Of a DNA stretch of 54,660 bases, positions 42,110-50,104 are shown piece after piece. Every line of letters starts with the position of its first letter. Positions within the stretch are counted from its first letter, which is position 1. The position numbers and the translations under genes were made by a program. Under the pieces are notes generated by a model, which was not told the DNA's origin, did not search any database, and saw nothing but the letters and a program-made list of their open reading frames with translations. The stretch is from DASPGX01 sp035620375 (GTDB taxonomy: Bacteria > Patescibacteriota > Minisyncoccia > 2-02-FULL-40-12 > GWA2-44-9): NCBI GenBank assembly GCA_035620375.1, contig DASPGX010000009.1:1-54660 (forward strand). The letters are read 5' to 3'.

Positions 42110-42996
42110 GTTCCGGAAGGCGTTCCATATTCGGCTTCCAATGCCTGGACGTAGCTTCTCAGGAAGAGCTCAAATCCGTCGGTGACCAAGATGCCCAGGC
42201 GTGTCGCCGAAAGCGTTGCCGACAGCGGATCATGGGATTCGGATTGTTCCCAAGTGCGAAGCTCCTGTTCAATCATGCGCAGAAGCGTAAGTCCGCGCCG
42301 GTGGTGTTCTCCGAGGCTTTTCGGAACGGGTATTGCTGCATAGGTTGCGGCGTGTCTATCAACAGAATCCGCTGCTCCCCGAATCTGCTCAGTAGAGAGC
42401 GAGTCCCGTTGATTCGCCTGCATGAGCTCATAGACGGCAATTCCCGACGGGTAAAACAACTCACTCAGCGCGTCGGCCGTACTCTCGGCATATGTTGCCA
42501 TGCTCTCGGTAGATACCTCCACAATCTCCAGTTGCTCCACGATGAACGTGTTCCGCCGTTCATGTTCGTTAAAAATCTCATCAACAATGGCCGCCAACGC
42601 CGTATCATACTGAGAGCTTTCGGGCTTTAGGTCGCCCTTGATGTAGCCGCCGAGGAGGAGAGAGCTCATGCGCTCGGTCAGGCTCCGGTCGCTATTGAGC
42701 AGGTCATCCGGTCCGCGCTTGGTCGGGTCGTGGCCGGAGAGCACTTCCTCCCCGTCCGAGTAACCGTCGCCGTCCGTGTCGGGGTTCTGCCAGTTCGTCC
42801 GCCAGATATTTTCATCGCGGTTGGAAAGGCCGTCGCCGTCTTCGTCATCAAGCAGGCTGAATGTCCTGAATTTTTCCTCCGAAATCGTCGCGGGAAGCCG
42901 CCCGTCGGACGGAGAGAGTGACGAGAGTAAAGACGAAACCGAAACCAGCGCCGCGAACGCCAAGACAACGAGCGCAAGTTTGAATTTTCCGCTCAT
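42106..42996 (-). CDS. Membrane-anchored protein with thrombospondin type 3-like Ca-binding repeats
   Basis: The protein has 296 residues and is first in the operon. An N-terminal hydrophobic segment (LALVVLAFAALVSVSSLL) is a signal or anchor. Residues about 50-90 carry DEDGDGLSNRDE and DTDGDGYSDGEE, the Asp-rich calcium-binding repeat seen in TSP3/dockerin-like modules. The rest is helical. A TATACT box (43008-43013, reverse strand) and an AGGAA precede the ATG. Its stop overlaps the next start (ATGA). Confidence 0.75.
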   Translation of the reverse strand: MSGKFKLALVVLAFAALVSVSSLLSSLSPSDGRLPATISEEKFRTFSLLDDEDGDGLSNRDENIWRTNWQNPDTDGDGYSDGEEVLSGHDPTKRGPDDLLNSDRSLTERMSSLLLGGYIKGDLKPESSQYDTALAAIVDEIFNEHERRNTFIVEQLEIVEVSTESMATYAESTADALSELFYPSGIAVYELMQANQRDSLSTEQIRGAADSVDRHAATYAAIPVPKSLGEHHRRGLTLLRMIEQELRTWEQSESHDPLSATLSATRLGILVTDGFELFLRSYVQALEAEYGTPSGT

Positions 42997-43016
42997 TTCC
43001 TACGAAAAGTATATCA

Positions 43017-43045
43017 GAACGCCCCGCGGAAGACGCGGGGCGTTC
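43017..43045. terminator. Terminator between rsmA and the secretion operon
   Basis: GAACGCCCCGCG-GAAGA-CGCGGGGCGTTC, 28 nt past the rsmA stop and just upstream of the operon promoter. Confidence 0.8.
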
Positions 43046-43073
43046 GTGTGTATATCTCTATAGTAGCGGACTC

Positions 43074-43829
43074 CTATCCTTCCGTGTGTCGTGAAAGGCA
43101 CATCCAGTCGGCGACGGTAAGCTCCTGGGGCCGTGCGGACGGGCTGATTGAGCAGGCGGACAGCGTTTCCGGAGCGACGGACGAGGTGATTTTCTTCCGT
43201 TTGTGCGCGAACGCCCGTTTTGCCACCGCCAGTGCCCTCTCCGTCCCCGCTCTCTCCTCCGCGCTGACCATCCTTGGCCGGATTATAACTACGGATGACT
43301 CCACGTCCGGCGGCGGGTTGAAACTGCCCGGCGCGACGTCCATGACGCGCGAAGCATCAGCGTACGCCTGCACCGACAGCGCGAGCATGTTCATGTCCGG
43401 CGGGGCGGCGGCCATGCGCCGTGCTACCTCTTTCTGAATCATGATGATGGCGCGCCCGGGCGGCGGCCATGCCGTCAGCAGGACCCGGAGAAAATGCGAC
43501 GTGATGTAGTACGGGAGATTGGCGACAACGATATACGGTCCGGTGATGCCGGCGTCCGCCGGCCGGATTTCGAGGATGTCCCCTTCCACGACGGTGACGT
43601 TCCCCTTTTCCGTAAATTTTTCACGCAACTCCGGAACGAGCGACCGGTCTTTCTCCACGGCAACGACCTTTCCCGCCCGCTCCGCGAGCCGGCCGGTGAG
43701 CACGCCGGTGCCGGGGCCGACTTCCAGAACGGTGGAGTCCGGGCCGAGCTCCGCGGCATCCACGATGCGGTCAGCCACGCCCTGATTGACGAGCCAGTGC
43801 TGGCCGAATGATTTTTTTGCCCGTGTCAT
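43074..43829 (-). CDS. rsmA: 16S rRNA dimethyladenosine transferase
   Basis: The enzyme (KsgA) has 251 residues and methylates two adenosines near the 3' end of 16S rRNA. SAM motif VLEVGPGTGVLT, catalytic NLPYYI and the start KSFGQHWL are clear. The ATG overlaps the pcrA/uvrD stop (ATGA), so the two are coupled. Confidence 0.94.
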   Translation of the reverse strand: MTRAKKSFGQHWLVNQGVADRIVDAAELGPDSTVLEVGPGTGVLTGRLAERAGKVVAVEKDRSLVPELREKFTEKGNVTVVEGDILEIRPADAGITGPYIVVANLPYYITSHFLRVLLTAWPPPGRAIIMIQKEVARRMAAAPPDMNMLALSVQAYADASRVMDVAPGSFNPPPDVESSVVIIRPRMVSAEERAGTERALAVAKRAFAHKRKKITSSVAPETLSACSISPSARPQELTVADWMCLSRHTEG

Positions 43830-45799
43830 AGGTCGTAGGTCACGGTCGTTTCGTCGTCCTCCCAATTCTCGGTCATGTCCGTGTGCGCGAGCAAGGACGC
43901 CGGCATCTCATCAAGAAAGCGCGACGGCAGTCCCGCATGCCGGGAGCCGTAAATGTTCCGCCACCGTGCATGGCTCATGTACAGCCGCTCCTTGGCCCGC
44001 GTCAGGGCCACGTAGCAGAGGCGCCGCTCCTCCTCCAGTTCCTGGGGAGCGTACGTGGTCCTGCTGTGCGGGAACAGCCCCTCCTCCATGCCGATGATGA
44101 ACACGACCGGGAACTCCAGTCCTTTGGCCGCGTGCATCGTCATCAGCGTCACCGTGCGCTCGGCGCCGTCCAGAGAGTCGGTGTCCTGCACCAGCGCGAC
44201 CTCCTCAAGAAAACGGGAAAGCCCGTCGGGCCCGGCGTCGTCGTATTTTGCGGCGACGGTCAGCAGTTCCCGGATGTTCTCCAGACGTTCCTCGGGACTT
44301 TCCAACGTGTCGGTCATCTTCGCCACGTACGCTTTGTAGTCGGTCCTGGCGACGACATGGGAGATGAGTTTGCGGACCGTCGACTGTTCCCGTTTGTCGC
44401 GCAATCCGCGGAGCAGGTCGGCGAGCATGCGGAGTTTTCCCTTGCTCCGCGGCCCGGCTTCCGCGAACGCGGCTTCCGTCGCGGCGATGAGGTCGCCTCC
44501 CCTGCCGACGACCGTATCCACCGTCGCCGGGCCGATGCCGCGCCGGGGAACGTTCGCGATGCGCTCAAAGCTCACCAGGTCCGACGGGTTATTGATGAAC
44601 CGCAGATACGCCAGGATATCCTTGACCTCCTTGCGCTCGTAGAACCGGAGGCCGCCGACAATGCGGTACGGAACGCCGGCCCGGACCAGCGCTTCCTCCA
44701 TCGCGCGCGACTGTGCGTGCGTGCGGTACAGGATGGCGATGTCCGAGAGCGCGCGGCGTTCGCCTTTGGCGTCCAGGATGCGCTGAACGACCGTCTGCGC
44801 TTCCGTGCGTTCGTTTATTGTACGGATGACCGTGACCGGCTCGCCCTGCGCGTTCTCCGTCCAGAGGTCTTTGGCGAACTGCGCGCTGTTATTGGCGATG
44901 ACCGCCTGGGCCGCGGCGAGGATGGTTTTGGTGGAGCGGTAGTTCTGCTCCAGCATGACAACCGTCGCGCCGGGCCAGTCACGCTGGAAGTTCAGGATGT
45001 TCCGGATGTCGGCTTGCCGGAACTGGTAGATGGACTGTGCATCGTCGCCGATGCAGAACAGGTTGCCGTGTCCCTTCGCGAGCAGATTCACCAGTGTGTA
45101 TTGGTCGTGGCTCGTGTCCTGGTACTCGTCCACCAGAATGTGGCTCCACAGCGAACGGTACTGCTCCAGAACCGTAGGATGTTTTCTGAACAGATGCACG
45201 GTGAGCGCGATGAGGTCGCCGAAATCCACCGCGTTCATGGAGCGCATCCGTCCGGAATACTCCGCGTACACCCGCGCGAGCGTCCGTTCGCGCTCGGTGC
45301 CCGGCACGAAGTCTCCGGGAAGCGTCAGTTCTGTTTTCAGCTTGGCGATGCGCGCCAGCATTCCGCCGGGCGTGTTCCGCTGGGGGTCCAGCCCCAGTTC
45401 CGCAATCACCCGGCGCATCAGCGTTTGCTGGTCGGCGCTGTCCAGGATGCCGAAATTCCGCGACAGTCCCGCTTCTTCGGCGTGCGCGCGGAGGATGCGC
45501 AGGCCGACGGAGTGGAACGTACCCATCGCGGGGAGCGCCGACTGCCGGAATCCCCCGCTCTTCAGAAGCGCCCTGACCCGTTCTTTGATTTCTCCCGCCG
45601 CCTTGTTCGTGAACGTCACGGCGAGGATGCGTTCGGGGCGTACGCCGGAAGCGATGAGATACGCGATGCGGTGCGTGAGGGCACGCGTCTTGCCCGAACC
45701 CGGACCGGAGATGACCAGAACCGCGCCGTCCGTCGTCGTGACGGCCTCGCGCTGTTTGTCGTTCAGACCCTTGAGGATGGTTTCGGGGTTCGCGGACAT
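43826..45799 (-). CDS. UvrD/PcrA/Rep-type DNA helicase
   Basis: The superfamily 1A helicase has 657 residues. Motif I is SGPGSGKT, motif Ia TFTNKAAGE, motif II VDEYQDTS, motif III GDDAQSIYQFR and motif VI YVALTRAK. It acts in repair and fork or replisome clearance. PcrA, UvrD and Rep cannot be separated by motifs alone. The start at 45799 lies 9 nt after a possible -10 box (45809-45814). Confidence 0.93.
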   Translation of the reverse strand: MSANPETILKGLNDKQREAVTTTDGAVLVISGPGSGKTRALTHRIAYLIASGVRPERILAVTFTNKAAGEIKERVRALLKSGGFRQSALPAMGTFHSVGLRILRAHAEEAGLSRNFGILDSADQQTLMRRVIAELGLDPQRNTPGGMLARIAKLKTELTLPGDFVPGTERERTLARVYAEYSGRMRSMNAVDFGDLIALTVHLFRKHPTVLEQYRSLWSHILVDEYQDTSHDQYTLVNLLAKGHGNLFCIGDDAQSIYQFRQADIRNILNFQRDWPGATVVMLEQNYRSTKTILAAAQAVIANNSAQFAKDLWTENAQGEPVTVIRTINERTEAQTVVQRILDAKGERRALSDIAILYRTHAQSRAMEEALVRAGVPYRIVGGLRFYERKEVKDILAYLRFINNPSDLVSFERIANVPRRGIGPATVDTVVGRGGDLIAATEAAFAEAGPRSKGKLRMLADLLRGLRDKREQSTVRKLISHVVARTDYKAYVAKMTDTLESPEERLENIRELLTVAAKYDDAGPDGLSRFLEEVALVQDTDSLDGAERTVTLMTMHAAKGLEFPVVFIIGMEEGLFPHSRTTYAPQELEEERRLCYVALTRAKERLYMSHARWRNIYGSRHAGLPSRFLDEMPASLLAHTDMTENWEDDETTVTYDL

Positions 45800-45881
45800 G
45801 TCCGCGTCAGCGTAGCACGGTACGCGGGGCAGCCCAAATCTGGTCAAAATTGCCGTTTTCTGGTACTCTATCGCCCGATAT

Positions 45882-45952
45882 GGGCCTGTAGTTCAGTGGT
45901 AAAACGCCGCATTCGCATTGCGGAGGCGGGGGTTCGATTCCCCCCAGGTCCA
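45882..45952 (+). tRNA. tRNA-Ala(CGC)
   Basis: The 71 nt cloverleaf has acceptor GGGCCTG/CAGGTCC and loop TTCGCAT. Promoter TGGTACTCT lies at 45861-45869. CCA is not encoded at the tRNA itself, but the downstream copy of its 3' end reads ACCA. Confidence 0.92.
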
Positions 45953-45956
45953 CACC

Positions 45957-45992
45957 ATATTCATAAAACGCCGTTTGGCGTTTTATGAATAT
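45957..45992 (+). terminator. Palindromic terminator after tRNA-Ala(CGC)
   Basis: Perfect ATATTCATAAAACGCC-GTTT-GGCGTTTTATGAATAT. Confidence 0.85.
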
Positions 45993-46002
45993 GCGGCTGA
46001 CA

Positions 46003-46128
46003 GTTGGGTGGGAATCGAACGCCGGAGCGATGTCCCGACAGTAGTCGGGACCGCGAGGCGGTGCCCAGCCCGAGGCCGGCGACGGGCGGCCGAGAGGCGA
46101 GGGAGATTCCCCCCAGGTCCACCATATT
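46003..46128 (+). repeat. T-arm-flanked element (family B), tRNA-Ala copy
   Basis: The left end GGGTGGGAATCGAAC resembles the reverse complement of the tRNA-Ala T-arm. The core holds GCCGGAGCGATG, perfect hairpin GTCCCGAC-AGTA-GTCGGGAC, then GCGAGGCGGTGCCCAG. The right end GATTCCCCCCAGGTCCAC (46105-46122) is an 18-bp repeat of 45936-45953, exactly 169 bp away. ACCATATT beyond the tRNA end is repeated too, with a 2-nt difference. Confidence 0.85.
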
Positions 46129-46131
46129 GGT

Positions 46132-46154
46132 AACGGCTCACCGGTTGAGCCGTT
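46132..46154. repeat. AACGGCTCA palindrome
   Basis: AACGGCTCA-CCGGT-TGAGCCGTT immediately after the family B element. Same stem as at 8661, 32162 and 50145. Confidence 0.75.
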
Positions 46155-46218
46155 GCGAGAGGTGTCGTAAGATTGTTGCCGTCCGTCCGTCTTACCCACG
46201 TACCGACTCACTTATTTC

Positions 46219-47010
46219 ATGAAGAAACTCGTACGATTTGCGGCGACGATGACGGTTGCGGCAACGGTTGCGGCAACGGTTGCGGCAACGGCGCTACCCG
46301 CGCTTGCCGGGGATGACAATGACGGCGGCCGTGACCGCAAAGACGACCGCAGGGCATCGCTTATTCAGCGTCTTCGGGACCGTTTTGAGGCCCGTAAGGA
46401 AGACCGCGAAGAGCGCAGGGAAGAGACGAACAAACAGCGCGAAGAGCGCAAGGAGCAGCGTGCCGAGCGTCTGGACGAGAAGCGTAAGCAGAAAATTAAG
46501 GAATTCTGGAACCGTTCGGCGCGCCGCATTCAGCGTCACATCGACCAGCTGCGCCGGATAGCCGACCGCCTGGAGGCGCGCATCAACCGTCTGGACGAAG
46601 TTTCCGACAAGGATTTCAGCGAAGCCCGTGAGAAACTTGCCGATGCCCGCAAGGCGATGGATGATGCGGAGCGGGCGCTCAAGGACGCAACCGCCCAGGT
46701 GGACGATATCCTGGAGAACAGCGAGCCCAAGGAGGCGTTCGCCAAACTCCGTGACCTGCACAAAGAGGTTTTGGCGAAAGTGAAAGAGGCTCACCGGAAG
46801 CTCCGGGACGCCATCAAGGCCGTGCGCGGACTCAGCGTGACGCCGACGCCGACCGTATCGCCGACGGCGTCACCGACCGCTTCTCCGACGGCATCGCCCA
46901 GTCCGTCCCCATCTCCGTCTCCCAGCCCATCCCCGTCCGTGAGTCCGTCCCCCTCGCCGAGTCCGTCTCCTTCTCCGAGCGAGAGCCCCTCTCCTTCGCC
47001 GACGCCGTAG
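46219..47010 (+). CDS. Secreted coiled-coil protein with Ser/Thr-Pro-rich C terminus
   Basis: The protein has 263 residues. The signal peptide MKKLVRFAATMTVAA ends near ALPALAG and contains a 12-bp tandem repeat (46252-46287, three copies of ACGGTTGCGGCA). Residues ~35-205 are an extremely charged coiled coil. The last ~55 are a low-complexity SP/TP repeat, likely a cell-wall-spanning or glycosylated tail. It is followed by an ECF sigma factor and a membrane partner, so it may be part of, or controlled by, that envelope-stress module. Confidence 0.7.
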   Translation: MKKLVRFAATMTVAATVAATVAATALPALAGDDNDGGRDRKDDRRASLIQRLRDRFEARKEDREERREETNKQREERKEQRAERLDEKRKQKIKEFWNRSARRIQRHIDQLRRIADRLEARINRLDEVSDKDFSEAREKLADARKAMDDAERALKDATAQVDDILENSEPKEAFAKLRDLHKEVLAKVKEAHRKLRDAIKAVRGLSVTPTPTVSPTASPTASPTASPSPSPSPSPSPSPSVSPSPSPSPSPSPSESPSPSPTP

Positions 47011-47033
47011 TTGTCCGGCACACCGGCGGAAGC

Positions 47034-47065
47034 GGAACGCAACGTCTTCAACGGCGTTGCGTTCC
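47034..47065 (+). terminator. Hairpin between the secreted protein and the sigma factor
   Basis: GGAACGCAACG / CGTTGCGTTCC, an eleven-pair perfect stem without a T-run. Partial termination is likely. Confidence 0.6.
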
Positions 47066-47098
47066 CGGTAAGAAACGGTACCCTGCACCGTCATACGT

Positions 47099-47596
47099 AT
47101 GAAGGACTATCGTCAGCAATTGCTGGCCGCGTACGAGCAGTATGCCGACGCCCTGTTCCGGTATTGTTATGTGCGTCTGCAGGACCGGGAGCTTGCCAAG
47201 GATGCGGTGCAGGAGGCGTACACCAGAACATGGCGCTGGCTCACCGACGGGAACGAGCCCCGCAATCTGCGCGCACTGCTGTACCGGACCGCGGCGAACA
47301 TATCCATTGATGAGCTCCGCCGCGGCAGAACGGAATCGCTGGACGCCTTGACGGAGCAGGGTGCGGACATCGCCGACCCGTCGGCGACCGACCCGTCGGT
47401 CGCGGCACGTCTCGCCGAGGCGCTCACACTCGTGAACCGTCTGGAACCCAAGTACCGGGACGCCCTGCTCATGCGGCACGTGGACGATATGCCGGTCAAA
47501 GACATCGCCATCGTGCTGGGAGAAAGCGAGAACGCCGTATCCGTCCGCATCCACCGTGCAATAGCTAAGTTGAAGGAACTCCATGACCATGCATGA
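47099..47596 (+). CDS. ECF-type RNA polymerase sigma factor
   Basis: The protein has 165 residues. Sigma region 2 appears as YADALFRYCYVRLQDRELAKDAVQEAY with TWRWL. Region 4 is RDALLMRHVDDMPVKDIAIVLGESENAVSVRIHRAIAKL, read in parts as a helix-turn-helix. Regions 1 and 3 are absent, as in group 4 sigma factors. It probably answers envelope signals through the membrane protein encoded by the overlapping next gene. Confidence 0.9.
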   Translation: MKDYRQQLLAAYEQYADALFRYCYVRLQDRELAKDAVQEAYTRTWRWLTDGNEPRNLRALLYRTAANISIDELRRGRTESLDALTEQGADIADPSATDPSVAARLAEALTLVNRLEPKYRDALLMRHVDDMPVKDIAIVLGESENAVSVRIHRAIAKLKELHDHA

Positions 47597-48161
47597 CACC
47601 GAAAACAACGACGCACTCTCCCCTATCCGGGAGATTTCGCTCGCGCCCGGAGAAAAGCGCCGGATACGGCTTCACCTGGAGGCGTACATTGACGTGCAGA
47701 GTGCGCGGACATCGTCACGGTCGCGGGGCGGCTGGTTCTCTCATCATGTGGGCTTGGCGGTTGTCGTGCTGATTGCGGTAACCGCCGGCGGCACGGTGAC
47801 GCTTGCACACTGGTCCGGGCCGGACGGATTCTTCTATCCGTTCCGTAAGTCGGTGACGGAGCGCGTGGAGCTCGCGCTCACGTTTGATGACGAAGAGCGT
47901 CTGGACAAAGAGATGGAGCAACTGGAGCGGGCATTGGGCGAGGAGGAACTCTTTGCGGAGCGGGAGTTCGCCGCATTGGCGGCGGAGTCTGTAGCGGAAG
48001 AACGCAATGAGGACGAAGAAGAGAACGAAGACGATGATGACCGTGCGCCGGAACGCGACGCGGAGGCGCAGAGGGACATGGACGATTTTGACCGCGAGCT
48101 TAACGGCCTGGAGAAGGAGCTCCGCGAGTTTGACCGCGAAGCGGAAGACGAACTCGGATAG
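47583..48161 (+). CDS. Membrane protein paired with the sigma factor (possible anti-sigma)
   Basis: The protein has 192 residues. It overlaps the sigma gene by 14 nt (an ATG at 47589 is an alternative), which implies translational coupling. One membrane helix at about 55-76 (VGLAVVVLIAVTAGGTVTLAHW) separates a short cytoplasmic part from a long acidic coiled coil outside. No zinc anti-sigma HxxxCxxC motif is visible, so an anti-sigma role rests on position and topology. Confidence 0.65.
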   Translation: MTMHDTENNDALSPIREISLAPGEKRRIRLHLEAYIDVQSARTSSRSRGGWFSHHVGLAVVVLIAVTAGGTVTLAHWSGPDGFFYPFRKSVTERVELALTFDDEERLDKEMEQLERALGEEELFAEREFAALAAESVAEERNEDEEENEDDDDRAPERDAEAQRDMDDFDRELNGLEKELREFDREAEDELG

Positions 48162-48211
48162 TGCTTGTGAGGCGCTGTTTTCCGTGGTATTCTGGGGTCC
48201 GCTTATCGTGG

Positions 48212-48282
48212 CGGGCCGTAGTATACCGGTAGTACGTATGATTCGGGTTCATAAAGACCGGGTTCGATTCCCGGCGGCCCGA
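48212..48282 (+). tRNA. tRNA-Pro(CGG)
   Basis: The 71 nt cloverleaf has acceptor CGGGCCG/CGGCCCG with the C1-G72 pair typical of bacterial tRNA-Pro, and loop TTCGGGT. Promoter TGGTATTCT lies at 48185-48193. CCA is not encoded. Confidence 0.9.
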
Positions 48283-48286
48283 CAGT

Positions 48287-48322
48287 AATCAAGAAAGAGC
48301 CTATATGGGCTCTTTCTTGATT
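48287..48322. terminator. Terminator after tRNA-Pro
   Basis: AATCAAGAAAGAGCC...GGCTCTTTCTTGATT between tRNA-Pro and the convergent cca gene. Confidence 0.88.
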
Positions 48323-48334
48323 CAAGCGGAGGTC

Positions 48335-49789
48335 CTACACGTAATACTTCTTCATCCGTGACTTCTCCTCTTGCTCTACCGCCTTCTTGATGCGCTCCAG
48401 GGACTTTTTGAGTTCTTCGGGCGACTTGGCGTCCAGTTCGTGGATGCGCTTCTTGAGTTTGGCTTTCGTGTTCCCTGACGGATCATCAAGGACTTCAGCA
48501 AGAAGCGAATTGAGTATGAGTCCGACCTTCGGACCCGGCGGAGATTTCAACTCTTTCATGATATCTTCGCCGTCCACTTTGAGCATCTTAACGGAAATCG
48601 GGTCGTGACTGACCTTATCAATCATGTACTTGAGGTGCCGGAGCTTGTACGGCACGGCTTTGGGTGTCCCCGAGCCGATACGGTCAGCTTCACGCACCTT
48701 GAGCAGGTCTTCCATGTTTTCCAGTCCGACGTTGGCGACCAGCCGTCGTACGGATGACGCGCTCACCTCTCCCACGTTGTAGTAGAAGAGGTGGTACCGC
48801 ACGAGCAGCGTTACCTTATCGGCAATTTCGTTAGAGAACTTGAGCCGTTCCATAATGCGCGCCGTCATACGGGCGCCGACGACGTCATGGGCGTAGAATG
48901 TGCAGTTTCTGCCCTCTCCCCGCTTGGTTTTCGGCTTGCCGACGTCGTGCAGAAGCGAGGCGAGCCGGACAATCAGCGAGTATCCTTTGCCGGCCGAGTA
49001 TCCCAGCGCCCGCACGTTGTGTTCCCATACCGTGTAAATGTGGTGCAGGTTCTGTTCCACGCCGATACCGTCCCGGAGCTCCGGGATGACGTATTTCAGG
49101 AGACCGGATTCCTCCATGAGCCGTATGCCGTCTTCCGCGCGGTCGGCCATGACAATCTTCGCAAGCTCATCGCGGATGCGTTCGGCGGCGATGTCCTTGA
49201 GCAGGCGTGCGTGGCGTTGAACCGCAGAGAGCGTCGCCGGCTCAATCGTGAACCCGAGCACGGTGGCCAATCGCACTGCGCGCATGAGGCGCAGTGCGTC
49301 CTCGGCGAACCGTTCCACGGGGTCGCGGACCGCCCGTATCAGTCCGCGCTCTATGTCGTTCTTGCCGCCGAACGGGTCCACGACGGTACCGGCCGCGTCC
49401 ACCGCGACCGCGTTCATCGTAAAATCTCGGCGCGCCAGGTCGTCATTGATGTCGTCGGCGAACGTGACCGCGTCCGGATGGCGGCGGTCCGAATACGCAC
49501 CCTCGGTGCGGAACGGCGTAACCTCCACATGGCGGACCGCATCGTCATCCTCGCCGGTCTTGATGGTCACGGTACCGAACCTGTTCTCGTAGAAGCTGTC
49601 GGGAAAGAGCTCCTGGATGCGCTCCGGACGGGCGGCTGTCGCGATATCCCAGTCTCCCGGAGTCCGGCGCATCAGCAAATCGCGTACGCAACCGCCGACC
49701 GCGTACGCGGCATGGCCGTTGTCGTTCAGCTTGATGAGGATATCCCGGACGACGGGATGAATGTTCACCTGAGTATTGTAGTCCTTCAA
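48335..49789 (-). CDS. cca: CCA-adding enzyme / poly(A) polymerase family protein
   Basis: The protein has 484 residues. The class II nucleotidyltransferase motif is VGGCVRDLLMRRTPGDWDIAT, with RRDFTMNA and the RNA-binding ERFAEDALRLMRAVR. An HD-type domain (LASLLHDVGKP) sits in the C-terminal half. Most tRNAs in this window lack encoded CCA, so this activity should be essential. The frame opens at a TTG (49789). GTG at 49768 is another possible start. Confidence 0.9.
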   Translation of the reverse strand: MKDYNTQVNIHPVVRDILIKLNDNGHAAYAVGGCVRDLLMRRTPGDWDIATAARPERIQELFPDSFYENRFGTVTIKTGEDDDAVRHVEVTPFRTEGAYSDRRHPDAVTFADDINDDLARRDFTMNAVAVDAAGTVVDPFGGKNDIERGLIRAVRDPVERFAEDALRLMRAVRLATVLGFTIEPATLSAVQRHARLLKDIAAERIRDELAKIVMADRAEDGIRLMEESGLLKYVIPELRDGIGVEQNLHHIYTVWEHNVRALGYSAGKGYSLIVRLASLLHDVGKPKTKRGEGRNCTFYAHDVVGARMTARIMERLKFSNEIADKVTLLVRYHLFYYNVGEVSASSVRRLVANVGLENMEDLLKVREADRIGSGTPKAVPYKLRHLKYMIDKVSHDPISVKMLKVDGEDIMKELKSPPGPKVGLILNSLLAEVLDDPSGNTKAKLKKRIHELDAKSPEELKKSLERIKKAVEQEEKSRMKKYYV

Positions 49790-49800
49790 CGTTGTTCAGG

Positions 49801-49862
49801 ACACTTCGCCTCGCGCCTCAGGCGCCGGAGGCGCACTGAGCGAGCGAAGCGAGTCGAAGTGT
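49801..49862. repeat. Hairpin element after tRNA-Arg(CCU)
   Basis: ACACTTCG / CGAAGTGT outer arms enclose GCGCCTC...GGAGGCGC and a GAGCGAGCGAAGCGAG stretch. It begins at the tRNA 3' end (reverse strand) and ends 11 nt before the cca start codon, so it probably also forms the cca leader. Confidence 0.65.
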
Positions 49863-49933
49863 ACCCCCGGAGAGAATTGAACTCCCATCAACGCCTTAGG
49901 ACGGCGCTGCTCTATCCGTTGAGCTACGGGGGC
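49862..49933 (-). tRNA. tRNA-Arg(CCU)
   Basis: The 72 nt cloverleaf on the reverse strand has acceptor GCCCCCG/CGGGGGT and loop GTCCTAA. A TATAAT box lies about 35 nt upstream (49970-49975, reverse strand). CCA is not encoded. Confidence 0.9.
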
Positions 49934-50016
49934 GGAATTGGGTGATACGTGTCCGCCAGACGCCTTGCGATTATACCTGATTTTTGCTATCATTTCAACG
50001 CTTTTGACCAGTACAG

Positions 50017-50089
50017 GGGCCGCTAGCTCATCTGGTAGAGCGCATCCATGGCATGGATGAGGTGACCGGTTCGAGTCCGGTGCGGTCCA
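50017..50089 (+). tRNA. tRNA-Ala(GGC)
   Basis: The 73 nt cloverleaf has acceptor GGGCCGC/GCGGTCC, anticodon stem CATCC/GGATG and loop ATGGCAT. CCA is not encoded. Confidence 0.92.
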
Positions 50090-50104
50090 CAACAATTAAT
50101 GATG

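Noticed and set aside
46252..46287. Short tandem repeat as part of a CRISPR or regulatory array
   Set aside because: Three 12-bp units in frame, encoding AATV repeats of a signal peptide. No CRISPR array is visible anywhere in the window.
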